From Ischnura elegans (taxonomy: Eukaryota > Arthropoda > Insecta > Odonata > Coenagrionidae), in the NCBI RefSeq assembly GCF_921293095.1, contig NW_025791658.1, positions 5,890,001 to 5,954,000 on the forward strand: 64,000 bases of DNA, in the 5' to 3' direction. The position numbers and the translations under genes are program-made. The first letter of the stretch is position 1. Every line of letters begins with the position of its first letter. Positions 12,064 to 22,673 of this stretch are shown here, one piece after another. The notes beneath the pieces are model-generated. The model made no database searches. It saw only the letters and a list, made by a program, of their open reading frames with translations, and had not been told where the DNA came from.

Positions 12064-12643
12064 CAGTGGAACCTCGTTAAAGCGAGTACGGGCTATAGCG
12101 ACACCCCCGCTATTACGAGAGATAGCCGATGCACCGTCAATTGACCCTATAATAAGCGTGTTAAAAATTCGTTTTTACGAGACCCTTTCGGTGTCGGCTC
12201 TTGCGATAGCGAGGGTTTCACCGCCGGAAGACTTTCATCAAGACTCCTTAACCTCTGTAATTGCTAGCGATCTGTTAGAAATGAAGTTAATGGAGTGCTC
12301 AGTCTCAAATTCATGTGGTAAACTGTCGTTCGATAAATATAATGATTGACGAAACAATGCTTTGCATGATTTTTATTCAGTGCGGCACTTGTAAATTGTT
12401 TGAATAGTTAGTCGTTATTTGAGTAAGGAAATTTAGTGATGCAAAAAAACATCGCCTTTCGTCTGGATTTATGCTTACGCTTATCGGATAGATGTTTATC
12501 TGTCGCCGCACCACTCCTGTTCCTGTATATCTGTTCGCAACAGGTATATTGGCTATTATTTACTCCACCTCCGGTAAAGCGACAATTCGCTATAGCGAGT
12601 GTTTTGATGCACCTTGGGGTGTCGTTATATCGAGGTTTCACTG
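12064..12643. mobile_element. Pogo-like MITE (CAGTGNAACCTCG), copy 2
   Basis: The ends are CAGTGGAACCTCGTTAAAGC and CGAGGTTTCACTG with TA on both sides (12062-12063, 12644-12645). It is inverted relative to 4828-5409. Confidence 0.85.
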
Positions 12644-12649
12644 TAATGT

Positions 12650-13230
12650 TTATTTTTCCTAGTTGCTACATTTTATTAAAATGCCCCCCGTATTTTTCGA
12701 CTGTGCCCGGGGAGAAGGATAGCTCTGAAAGGGTTAATAAATACGTCCAAAACAATAAAATTCATATTTCCAATCAAAACTCTTTTTTAAATTGACACCC
12801 TTGAAATGTTGATACTTTGGGTTAATATTTTCTGTATTTGTAAATGACGAATCCTGTACTCACACATGTTTGTACGGTTTTTGGAGAATAAATTCTATTC
12901 TAATCTTTGATTAACGCCTGTTGGCAATATTAAAGCAACCTTGAAACAGGAATATTTATTTCAAAAACTACGAAGTAAAGCATGGTAACTTTTTCATTCT
13001 AACCTTAAAGTGTCTTCTGCAAAATACGAACGGCCATGCACCACCAACTTCACTCGTAATCGTATACGTTTAGACAAGTTGTCATTTTTGAAAATAGCGT
13101 TAGTAAGGCATAATTTCCGATGGATTCATAATTATTTTGAGTCACATTATAATTTAAACCTTTAATTTGACTCACCAAAAATTCGAATCATCCGAAATAA
13201 ATTTCGAACCATCCACGAATTTATTTTAGC
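12650..13230. other. No gene recognised; possible piggyBac-type end
   Basis: CTCTGAAAGGGTTAA at about 12721-12735 resembles the right end of the TTAA-bounded MITE at 274-1111, but no partner end is identified. The rest is AT-rich spacer. Confidence 0.35.
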
Positions 13231-13252
13231 ATTGCTTGAATACAAAGTGCTA

Positions 13253-13796
13253 CCCAGTGAACACAACGATTGTGGACACAATGTGGCCGTACTGTGGTCA
13301 TAGTGGGTGATTTTTTAGCATTGCTCGAATACAAAGTGCTACCCAGTGAACACAACAATTGTGGACACAATGTGGCCGTACTGTGGTCATAGTGGGTTGC
13401 CATTATGGCTCCATAATGGTTTTGACCCACGGCCATAGTACGTGTGGCCAAAGTGTGGCCAGCCATAATATGGCTTACGTATGGATATAATACGCTTTCT
13501 TTATACCAATTGACTCAATCAACTTCCATTTTAATAACTCACCAACTAACCTGTATCAATAGCAACCGTAATATACTGATGTTTACAAATGTTAGGTTTG
13601 CCAATCTGTGGCCTTCCTGAGACGATCCACAACGTGGCCATAGTTGCGCATGTGTTTGGCAAGCCAAACTATGGCTTGTCGCATGGCAACCACAGTCTGG
13701 CCATAAAATGGCAAGCTGTTGCTAGTCGTAGCCATAGTTGCCACAGGTAAACCACAATTTGACCACAGTGTGGCCATTATTGTTGTGTTGACTAGG
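13253..13796. mobile_element. MITE rich in GGCCACA/TATGGC motifs, copy 1
   Basis: The ends CCCAGTGAACACAACAATTG and GTTGTGTTGACTAGG form inverted termini. The interior is packed with TGTGGCC, GGCCATA and TATGGC motifs in both orientations. The left end is tandemly duplicated: about 88 bp, units starting near 13229 and 13317. A 1.1-kb copy is at 52588-53698. Confidence 0.75.
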
Positions 13797-13951
13797 TAGG
13801 GACCAAGAGAAATATTCGAATTAACGAGCATTTCGAATTAAAGGACTTTGAATTATCCAGGTTCCACTGTAGTTCCTGAGCTGGCCGCTTTCAGATTCCA
13901 ATGAAATTTGCGTTAATTGTTTCTGCCATTCTACATAATTGATGGCCTCAC

Positions 13952-14218
13952 CTGGGGCATTGTTTGGTGGTTGTCCAGGGTAACCAGCTGCTGTTGGTGG
14001 CCCAGGATATCCAGCAGTTTGCGGTTGGATAGTGTAGCCAGCATTTTGCGGCTGGCCGGGATGACCGTCAGGTGCCACGTTTACAGGGTAAGGCCCTATG
14101 TGTCCAGGTGATGGTTGCTGTGGGACCATTGGGAAGTAGCCAGCAGGCTGACCAACAGGTGATGATGGCTGCGTCGGGTAGTAATAAGCAGTTGGCGGCT
14201 TTGATGGATCATTGAACT
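13952..14218 (-). CDS. Pro/Gly/Tyr-rich cytoplasmic tail exon
   Basis: This internal exon is 267 nt and phase 1 at both ends. The acceptor is CCCATTGTAG|AG at 14219-14220 and the donor is CCCCAG|GTGAGG at 13951, a near-consensus site. It encodes about 88 residues beginning EFNDPSKPPTAYYYPTQPSS and continuing with repeated short blocks such as QPAGYFP, QNAGYTI, QTAGYPG and TAAGYPG. The AGY(P) blocks form an irregular repeat of 10 to 12 residues. Such Pro/Gly/Tyr-rich low-complexity tails are typical of cytosolic, disordered adaptor-binding regions. Tyrosines next to prolines could serve WW or SH2/SH3 partners, but no strict PPxY is present in this exon. Reading on past the donor soon loses the repeat pattern, which supports the chosen end. 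Confidence 0.8.
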
Positions 14219-14451
14219 CTACAATGGGAAAATCAGAGGGATTGAAAAATTAACATGGCATCAAACAGAGTCCATCAAAATTATCCACCACCCTCAAATC
14301 CCGGTCAATCCAATGATTATCCTTTGAACTTTTAATTAACACTTGCCATGCTGACCCTACTGTCGACGTCCAAATGATGTGCCGCTGTACTTTCCCTAAT
14401 AGCACCAAAAGGATTATATATAGGTTTAACTCGCTGCGCTGCGCGCGCTCG

Positions 14452-14941
14452 TTAAGGGGCTCCGCCCCTTAAAAACCCCGGTTCCGGCTTCGCCGTCAAC
14501 TATTGTGGTCGTTCGAAGACTTTTGAAGTTCGAATAATCTCACCTCATCTAGGGGCCGGCCTCGCCGGCCAGGGGGTAGGGAGGCGCCCCACTCATTCCT
14601 CGGAACGGCTTCGCCGTTCCTCGCTGAAGGGCGGCTTAGCCGCCCAGGAGTTGAGTGTGCCCCCCCGGGGCTACCCCGCTTAATACTCGGAACGGCTTCG
14701 CCGTTCCTCGTCTGGGGTCGCCATAGCCGCCAAGAGGGCGAGGGCATTTCGGAACTGTTTCACCGTTATTCGTTTGAGGGGCGGCTTCGCCGCCCAGGGA
14801 TGGGGGGAGTCCACAGCGGCTGCGCCGTTTGAACATCGGGGCGGCTTCGCCGCCTGAGGGTTACTGAAGCTCCCCCTCGCCTACGCCAGTTACTCCTCGG
14901 AACGGCTTCGCCGTTCCTCGTTGGGAGGCGGCTTCGCCGCC
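14452..14941. repeat. Cluster of perfect triloop hairpins
   Basis: At least ten perfect inverted repeats with 3-nt loops lie at 14452-14472, 14485-14495, 14554-14570, 14602-14620, 14629-14645, 14689-14707, 14779-14795, 14840-14854, 14899-14917 and 14927-14941. The commonest forms are GGAACGGC-TTC-GCCGTTCC (three exact copies) and GGCGGC-TTC-GCCGCC. On the minus strand the loop is GAA closed by GC, the d(GCGAAGC) arrangement known to be unusually stable in DNA. Confidence 0.85.
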
Positions 14942-14999
14942 TTGGGGTTGAGGAGCCCCCCGCGGCTTCCCGCTTAATCCTCATTAATGCTCTTCTCCA

Positions 15000-15930
15000 C
15001 CGAGAGGGGTGCCCAGGGGGATTCGGGGGTCTTTATGTGTTATGCATGCAGTCACCAATCGTCCACAGTGATCACGTAGCGATGATCGTAAAGGGTAGTG
15101 CAATGCGGAGTAATAGTACCCATAAAAGAAGACTTAATGGTAAGTTTTTCATTTTTTCGGGGGGTTCCAACGGAATACCGGGGGTTTTGTACTTGTGTTA
15201 AACCAGTGGTCACAAATCATTCTCATAAATTCCGTGCCGATAAGTCCTAGGGGTCCGGAACACTGGTCTGACGAATCTTTTACCTGGAGAGGCGATTTAT
15301 TAGAATTTTTTGGTAGGTTTCACGGGGTTATCGGGGGTTTTAATAAGTGGTAGGGGCACCGGTTAAATGGTGACGAAAACTATTCGGAAGGGCGACTTTA
15401 AATTTTTTTTATTTTTTTTTTCGGCGATGTTCCAGGAGGTGATCGGGGGTTTTATGGAAAATTTTCCCGTATGGTTTACGGTGGCTCGGCCTTCCCAAAT
15501 ATTCCGGATCTAGAGCTCGGAGGGGACAGGTAGTGCGGCGTAATGTTTGCGAGAAGTTCCCAAATAGGAGACTAAATGACACATTTTACATTTGGGGGGA
15601 TTTCAGGGGGATTCCGGGGGTTTAACTGTGTGTACTCCTGGTGTTCACCATCCATTTACATAAATTCCGTGTGGATGAGTCGTTGGGAGTGGTGGAATAG
15701 TCACGAAAAGTACCGAAAAACTAGACTTATATGCAAAATTTTATTTTTTGGGGGGTTTTTGAGGGTTTACCGGTGGTTTAGGTTCTAACTGCATGCAGTC
15801 ATCAATCGTCCACATCAATTCCGTAGCGATGAGAGGTAAGGCTTGGGAAAGCGGCGGAATCGTGACGAAAAGTACCCGAAAAGGCAACTTATATGCAAAT
15901 TTTAATTTTTAGGGGTTTTCGAGAGGGTTT
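15000..15930 (+). repeat. Degenerate tandem repeat, about 150-170 bp unit
   Basis: Successive blocks share the order: G-run with CGGGGGTTT, CAGTCATCAATCGTCCACA-like, CCGTAGCGATGA-like, GTGACGAAAAGTACC-like, GACTTATATGCAAATTTT-like. The clearest units start near 15020, 15165, 15590 and 15755. Confidence 0.55.
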
Positions 15931-16910
15931 AAAGATGACGATACTATATGTTCACATTCATTTACTGCCATATCTAAAACAAGTGTGCCCTATGACATCC
16001 ATATTTCGAGAGTAATACAATAAAAAGCAAACCAGTCCCCGAAAAAAGTGAGTAGTGCCCGCCATTTTTATTTTTTCGCGGTTAAATCCATTAAATCATT
16101 TATAAAATGTTTATGTTTTCTGAAAGACAATGCATAGGTGTATGTAACTGCAGAGTTTGATAAAAATCGGTCGGGATAAAATTGACAAAACCTTGTGTTA
16201 ATCTTTTGGAAATCGTAATTTTCGACATTTTCGGAATACTTTAATTTTTTTCTGAGTAACCAAGCACGTTGAAAGAATATTGTTACCTACGTTTCGTAGG
16301 CGATATTATGAGCATATATAATAATCATTTTCGTTATCCAACACCTTAAATTAAGTCGAGGGGAGGGGAAGGTATGAAATTTTTTTCGAAAAATCAATTT
16401 TTGGACGCCATTTTGGCTGCAATTTTCTCAAATGGAAACTAAATAATTTACTTAATTACGTGCCAACGTTCAATATGGATTTTATATAGATTAAATATTA
16501 TACATAAATTACTCTCTCTACGTACTCGTCGTAAATCTGTATATTATACATATTTTATACATGTCTGATGATACCTGGTTACGCCGTAAGGATATCATTT
16601 GTATATTTTAAAGATTCTGGTATACATCAAGGACCATGGATCATCAGACATGTATAAAGTGCAACACACAGATTTGCAAATCTGTATACCGATGTATTTC
16701 GAAATCTTAAATATATACAGAAGTGATCCTTTTTGTGCTACTAGGGTTGCTTATCTACATCTGGACTACAGTGCATGCCATAACAATGTATTACCTACAT
16801 GTAATTTTAAAGGAAATTTTATTCTCAATTCTTATTTACTTTTAGTTTGTGAAAAATTAAAAAACTCAAGACACGGTAGCGCAATAAATGACTCCGCGTA
16901 CCATAAAATA

Positions 16911-17535
16911 GGGTGGTTTACTATTATTTTTTTATTGCCTAAGTCGATAGATTATTATCTCTGGGGTACGTATTTCACGCTTTTAGATTTTTAAATGACG
17001 ATATATATTTTTCGCGATTAAATGAAAAGTGAAAAATTTCAAGCGCGCGAAAACGCGACGCGTAAGTAGGAATGATGGGAAAAAGTCCGTGCGACGCATT
17101 TCTGGTTCCCCCTCCCGCCTTGTGAGGTGACCTTGAGGCAAGGCTCTGAGCGCTGATAGGACGCAGGATGCTAGCGGGTAGCTGAGTACCTTGCTGGCTG
17201 GTAGCGCTTGGCTTAAAAAAGGTTTATTAATACCTTATCTAACGAAGAAAACTTTCCGACCTTGGATAGTTTTAATAAGTGATTATTAAGACATGTTTCC
17301 CTGAGCTCTGTGCCTCATGCATGCATCGCATGCATTTCATTTTAAATTTCTCAGGCGATGTATAACTCCTATCCTCTCGTGTAGAAACTAGGTCCCTGTG
17401 ACGTCACGTGGAGTGGCATCGCATGGGCGCCAATCTGGCCTTATTCAAATGAGGATAAAATTTGACCCTTGCCATTCGTCTAAACCGGTATTTCAAAAAC
17501 AAAATAATTTGTGTATTATGAATACACTAATTTTC
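16911..17535. mobile_element. TA-type MITE (GGGTGGTTTCC family), copy 1, truncated
   Basis: It starts after TA with GGGTGGTTTACTATTATT and matches 45105-45758 in reverse orientation up to GAATACACTA. It contains the family core GGCGCCAATCTGGCC and ACGTCACGTGGAGTGGCAT. Confidence 0.75.
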
Positions 17536-17559
17536 CAACCATCCGACATTTATTTAAAA

Positions 17560-18040
17560 TTGCTGCATTTTGTTTTGTAATGAACAAGTTTTTGTGCACT
17601 CCAGGAGTAATAATCTTTCGATTTAGGCAATGGAAAAATAGTAGGAAACCACTCTCTTTGAATACCCTGGGAAATGGATCACCTTAACCTATCACAGCGA
17701 TTAAATTCAATGTAAATGTCACTTGACACACTCTGTATTATTCTCAATCCTATTTTACATCCACTTCAACATGGCTCTCTCCTTAACAATTCATTATTTA
17801 TCTTTCATCACCATAGCATCGTCTCAAACAAAGAAATAAAAGAAATCAGAATAAAAACAAACATGCTCACAAATGAACAAAAAGACACATGCATCACAAT
17901 CCGACTTGCATTTAAAATTGCTGTTTTTTGTTTTGTAATGAACAAGTTTTTGCGCACTTCAGGAGTAATAATCTTTCGATTTAGGCAATGGAAAAATAGT
18001 AGGAAACCACCTTGTTTGAACACCCTGGGAAATGGATTAC
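17560..18040. repeat. Duplicated MITE terminus beside the transmembrane exon
   Basis: About 120 bp at 17560-17680 recurs at 17920-18045: ATGAACAAGTTTTTG, AGGAGTAATAATCTTTCG, GGAAACCAC, CCCTGGGAAATGGAT. The second copy ends at the donor of exon 18041-18250. Between them lies a dispersed repeat (17690-17910) that recurs at 54330-54720. Confidence 0.7.
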
Positions 18041-18250
18041 CTCCGCCATCTTCGCCCGCTGTAGGGGGCGTGGCGCTCTTCTGTTGTCGCCTCCGCATTA
18101 AGCAGTAGCAGGCAATGATACCCAAGACGATGAGGAACAGCAGCACCCCGACTACAGCTATGACACCTGCACCTCCTCCCAGAAATACACCACGCCCACC
18201 CAAATATCCCGAGGATCCCGAGTGACGGAATCCAGAGTAACCGAGACCAG
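18041..18250 (-). CDS. Transmembrane exon of the long isoform
   Basis: This internal exon is 210 nt and phase 1 at both ends. The acceptor is TCGATTTCAG just above 18250 and the donor is GGCGGAG|GTAATC at 18040. It encodes a Gly/Ser-rich juxtamembrane stretch (GLGYSGFRHSGSSGYLGG), a clear membrane helix (AGVIAVVGVLLFLIVLGIIA), then CYCLMRRRQQ as the cytosolic anchor and TPPTAGEDGG. Topology should be N-terminus out and tail in. The next exon in frame is 13952-14218: the split codon G|AG gives Glu. Compared with the alternative exon at 50248-50384, both start with a codon ending the preceding LDLa exon and both place RRR right after the helix, but the helices are not alike in sequence. A terminus of the same MITE family as at the other two exons ends about 30 bp beyond the donor, and a piggyBac element begins 170 bp on the acceptor side. 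Confidence 0.78.
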
Positions 18251-18420
18251 CTGAAATCGAAAAAAGGGTCACTGGAGTTAAGACCAAAAAAATTGAACAC
18301 AGCAAACTCCAAATTATCGCATTCCCATGCGATTACACAAAGTTGCAGCTGATGCCAATTCATGGTAAGGATGACTGATAATCCAATTGAAAAATATGTT
18401 TTTCAGAAGCAATTACTTTG

Positions 18421-20682
18421 TTAACCCTCTCCCTATTGAAGTTTAAATGCCTCATTCTCCGCTCCGTCCTAACCCGGCCGAAACCGGCCGCCGTCATTTA
18501 AGTCGCTCCTTCATAAACCGGCCGAATCCGCCCGGCCTGCCCTCCTCTGTTTGGGGCGGCCTTTTGAGCTTCATAGGCATCTGTTTTATCTTGAGAGTGT
18601 TTATCTTTGCTAGCACAAGCACCCTTCCTATCTCTCGTTTCATTAAGAAGAAGCAGAACGTCGCCTCCATGAGCTAAAATCCCGAGACAATAAGGTGCTT
18701 TGTTCCAGCGTGGCACATTAACTGAGAAGTAGTGAGAGAAGATTTTTAAGCTATTATGATGGGATTTTTACGAGGGCCAGTTTTAAAATGATGTGAGACG
18801 AAAACCCTAGGCCAGCCCTGTGTTATTTAGAGTGACTGTCACATCTAATGGCGATATTTCTTTCTGTGTGGTCACACACAAGCTCACGCTTTTCCTATCT
18901 CACATGGCAAGGAGGCGAAGCTCAGCTCAAATGAAAAGAAAATTAATCCCCCTCAGTTCTGTTTGTGGGTGGTCACAGGCACTCTCACACTTTTCCTATC
19001 TCATATGGCGAGGAGGCGAAGCTCAGCTCAAATGAAAAGAAACCTAATGCCCCTCAGTTCTGACCATGGCTTCGTTAAGTGAGGATGCTATCGCAGAAGA
19101 AGTGAACAGAAGCGAATTTTCGAGTGATTCAGATAGTTCTAGTTGTTTGAATGGAGAAGAAGGATACAGTGATAGTGGCAGATCAAGTGAAGTAGAGCTG
19201 GAGGATGACGTTACCCCAAGTACGAGTGATTTAAAAGGTGATATTCAGGAGCATAACTCTTGGAGGGACAACCTGATTTTTGAAGAACCGTCGGAGTTCA
19301 AAGAAGAGAGAGAGGGCCTATTCATAATTTGGCGATAGGTGATAATGAATTTTCCTTCCTGAAATATATGCTAGGGGGCCAAGATTTTTTTTACAACATT
19401 GTCAATAACACAAACAAATATGCAGAACATCTTCAACATTCCTCAGGAAACGCTGACAAACACTGGGTAGATGTTACGTACGATGAAATGGTGGCATACA
19501 TTGGAGTGCTCGTATACATGGGAATATTCGATTTGCCTGAAAGCAGGGATTACTGGCATAGCCAAGATATTGACATCTCAATTGTTCGTGGCTGTATGAC
19601 CTTTGGAAGATACTAAAAAATTTCAAAATATTTCCATATTAGTGATATAACTCAGGAAAAAACAGGGAGAGGAGGGTTTTGATGTATTGCATAAAATTAG
19701 GCCGGTTCTTGATGTAATGGAAACTTTTCATCAAAAGTATAAACCAGGTAGGGAATTAAGTGTTGACGCAGCGATGGTTGCTTTTAAAGGACGCCATTAC
19801 ATAAAACAATACATCCAAGGAAAGCCAACGAATTGGGGATTTAAAGTTTGGGTTTTAGCAAGCTCCCATGGCTACGTTCTGCAGGAAAATGTGTACCTAG
19901 GGAAAAAGATATAAGAAATCTTGAAATGTATCTTAGGACGCAAGTTGTAATGAATTTAATGAAAAACTATTTAGGGAAAAATCATCACGTTTACTTCGAT
20001 AGCTTTTTTTCAAGTGTGACGCTCATGACATTACTACTTACGATTAACACACACGCATGTGCTACTAAAAGATCATCTTGTAAAGAATGGCCTGAGGAAT
20101 TAAAATATCAAAAAAAAACTTAGCCTTCAAAGAGGAGCGAGTAGAAATTTCCACTTAGCACTTCACAGGCAGATGATAGGGAAATTCTCCTCCCGTAAAG
20201 TAGTAGGACGTAAAAGAATCCTTCCGATGGGCACATTTTCACAGAGACAGCAACACTCTCTTGTAAAGTTCGTGGGGAGAAAAAAAGTGTGTGCTTATTG
20301 CAGCTCCAAGAAAAGAATAACTCCTACTGGTCGGAGCATAGAAAGTCATGGAAATGCATAGGATGCGATTTACCTCTTTGCAAATTAGGATGTTATCATC
20401 AATATCACCAAGGATATGGAGTTGAAGGAGGGAATTAAATTCAATATAAGGTAAGGCAAACTTCTTTCAATAAGTCAATATATTCTTAAAACGTATACAA
20501 ATTTTAAAATAAAACACTTAAATATCTTTCAAGTTATTGTAAGTTAATTAAAGTAACCTGCGTCAGTTCCTCATCGCGGAGAAAAATAGGTCTACCAGTG
20601 GGGCAAATGGGTATTTAAACTTCGTGCATGACGGGGAAATGTTTACGACCGGTTTCGGGCGGTTTAGGAAGGAGAGGGTTAA
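18421..20682 (+). mobile_element. piggyBac element, complete ends, inactive
   Basis: TTAA at 18421-18424 followed by CCCTCTCC, and GGAGAGGG followed by TTAA at 20679-20682, give piggyBac-type inverted ends and target duplication. CGGCCGAAACCGGC-like subterminal motifs occur near the left end, and GACCGGTTTCGGGCGG near the right. It is 2262 bp with a broken transposase. It lies in the intron 170 bp upstream of exon 18041-18250. Confidence 0.88.
19066..20437 (+). pseudogene. piggyBac-type transposase, frameshifted
   Basis: The reading starts at ATG 19066 with an acidic Ser-rich N-terminus (SSDSDSSSCLNGEEGYSDSG), as usual for this family. The frame breaks near 19330 and continues in others. Recognisable blocks are MGIFDLPESRDYWHSQDI; SVDAAMVAFKGRHYIKQYIQ and KPTNWGFKVW, which hold the first catalytic Asp; YFDSFFSSVTL, which holds the second; and a cysteine-rich C-terminus with KVCAYC followed after a further shift by CIGCDLPLCKLGCYH. 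Stops and shifts fall at about 19336, 19614, 19912, 20120 and 20359. The protein would have cut and pasted DNA at TTAA sites. It cannot be made from this copy. Confidence 0.85.
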
Positions 20683-20795
20683 TATGCTTCTGGTTAAAAG
20701 TTTTCACTCACCAATGCACAAAACTAGATCTCTATTTAAACTATAAACACATCGTAAACACTAAATAGATTAACAATATATATACGATACATATT

Positions 20796-21071
20796 AAGGG
20801 ATGCCGACTTACAAAATATATTGGTTGGGGGGGGGGGGGGGGTGGGAAACCAGGGATCTTGCCATGGGAAATTTTATAAGTAGTGAATTATAAGTTTTTT
20901 GATCATTTTAGAAGAGTCATATGATCAACATTAGAACCCTGATAACTCGAATATCGATATCTGGACACTCCGGGGAAAATCGACAAGCCTGACACATTTT
21001 TTCCTCGCACCCATTACGAATTTTTATAGGGGGCTCGGGCCCCCTCAGGCCCCTGTGAGTCGGCGCCACTG
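20796..21071. mobile_element. hAT-type MITE, copy 2
   Basis: It matches 2994-3263 and ends GTCGGCGCCACTG. The flanks TACATATT at 20788-20795 and 21072-21079 form a perfect 8-bp target duplication. A homopolymer G run near 20828-20842 is unusual. Confidence 0.85.
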
Positions 21072-21214
21072 TACATATTAGTATATTAAAGTAGCCGCAA
21101 TACTCTCAAATATAAACACCGACAGAAGCCATTTCCAGATGAGAACGCAAATGACTCACTAACATGTGCAGTTGAGGGCCTCAAATCCGTAAAGCTTGGG
21201 ACCAAAGGCTAATT

Positions 21215-21485
21215 TTGTATACAATTTCTATACAGGATGTATACAATGTACACATTTTGTATACAATTGTATACAGTTGTATAGAATGTATAAAATGTTT
21301 AAATTGTATACAAGGTATACGATTTTATACAGAATGTGTACAATGTGCACATTTTGTATGAATTTGTTTAAAGCTGTATAAAATGTGTACATTGTATAAA
21401 TTTCATACATTTTATGAAAATTTATACATAGTTGTGTAGGCTGTATAAAATTTGTACATTTTATACATTTTTATACAATGTAAAG
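21215..21485. repeat. TATAC/GTACA-rich simple repeat
   Basis: Irregular tandem variants of TTGTATACAATGTACACATT occur, with both strands self-complementary. The overlapping opposed ORFs here are low-complexity translations. Confidence 0.8.
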
Positions 21486-22181
21486 GTATGTGTACATCAA
21501 TGTGTATATATCAGGGTTTGGGAGTTAAGTAGTGGGTGCTTTAAAGCGCCACAACTATGCTCAGTTTCTATTTTTTACACCGTAACACATTGTTACTTTT
21601 TAAAACGGAGTTAAAATTGTTGCTAATTATTTTTAAACTTAAGAAATTATTATAAACAATATAGAGTTCCACTAAACCATTTTTGTTGTTGTTGGTTAAC
21701 CTGGTGCGCACCTATCACTTACCTAATTTTGAGAATTTTAATGCAATGTATTTCAATTCACGACCGTAGCTTCCGAGGCATAAACTGTCTGGATCACATT
21801 GGAGAAGAAGGATATGAGCGAAAAATACATCCTTCTCTTCATGCTCAACAGCTTTCATTGATTTCATTCACTAGCAGACGCCCCTTCATTAGTCAGACTC
21901 AGTAATTCTGTGCAAATGCTTCTATATTTTGTCCTATTAATTAATTTATAAATTAGAGATGGACGGATCCGGGATTGTTTTTCGGATCCGGATCGGATCC
22001 TTGATTTTCGGAGCCGGGTCTTTCGGATCGGATATTTTCGGATCCAAATGCATTTTCAATTGTCTGCTATAAAACGAAGTAATTATTCAAGTTTCTTCCG
22101 GGTGAATACAATCAAAGGAATGCTATTTAGATTTAAATACACGCCTAAAAATGTTTACTGATTAAAAATCGTTGCTAATCT

Positions 22182-22420
22182 TTACACACTCAGGATGTAA
22201 AACTGTTGCGCTTGTGTTTGGGAATGAAAATAGGTTTTCAATCTTCGGATATACCATTGACTGATTTTTTGATATTCCTCACATAAGTTTCCCCAGAATT
22301 TTATTACTTCCTCATCGCATACTGACTTGCGTTTCCCCCGCAAATGCTTCATTTGGGGTGAGGTGGATTTTCCACTTCCTCGCAATAGTTTCACCTTACA
22401 GTCCACACACATGATTTCAA
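22182..22420 (-). pseudogene. BED-type zinc-finger fragment of a hAT transposase
   Basis: The minus-strand frame reads MCVDCKVKLLRGSGKSTSP, then QMKHLRGKRKS. This has the C-x2-C, Ser-Thr-x3-Met/Leu-x2-H-Leu layout of a BED finger, the DNA-binding N-terminal domain of many hAT transposases. The frame continues VCDEEVIKFWGNLCEEYQ to a stop at 22182. The catalytic core is absent. The start chosen by the open frame is not meaningful because sequence upstream is non-coding. Placement inside a hAT element with intact ends supports the call. Confidence 0.6.
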
Positions 22421-22489
22421 TGTCCCTTTCTGTCGATAAAAATGTATACCTTACTTAAAAAAAACAATGAGTAGGCCAAGCATCACAGT

Positions 22490-22673
22490 GAAAATAATCA
22501 AGCCCGTCGCATTATGAGAACGCGAAAAAATACAGCTACGCATTCTTCCACATATTTTCCGAAGCTTGCTTCGCCCACGCCTTCGCCCATACAGTAAACT
22601 CCCGTTTATCTGTGACTGGATTATCCGTACATGGATTATGTGCATTATCCGTGTAGTTGGTGATTGGCGCATG
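22490..22673. repeat. 184-bp segment, copy 1 (within hAT element)
   Basis: GAAAATAATCAAGCCCGTCG through GTTGGTGATTGGCGCATG recurs almost unchanged at 23058-23242. It contains GCTTGCTTCGCCCACGCCTTC and a pogo-like CAGTAAACTCCCGTTTATC motif. Confidence 0.85.

Larger units (their letters stand above)
14394..16746. mobile_element. 2.35-kb terminal-inverted-repeat element with hairpin cluster
   Basis: The left end reads CCCTAATAGCACCAAAAGGA. The right end in reverse reads CCCTAGTAGCACAAAAAGGA. A shorter relative at 34909-35680 shares the left end and about 240 bp of the right end, including GGTTACGCCGTAAGGATAT. The interior holds a cluster of GC hairpins (14452-14941) and a degenerate tandem repeat (15000-15930). 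No transposase was found. The superfamily is unclear because the exact ends and target duplication are ambiguous. Confidence 0.6.

Noticed and set aside
14496-14984. Several minus-strand ORFs rich in RNGEAVP
   Set aside because: They are readings through the GC hairpin cluster; the same peptide appears in shifted frames wherever the hairpin occurs.
17808-18305. 165-codon ORF taken as one exon
   Set aside because: Only the middle part, 18041-18250, is bounded by AG and GT and is in phase with its neighbours. The ends read into MITE sequence.
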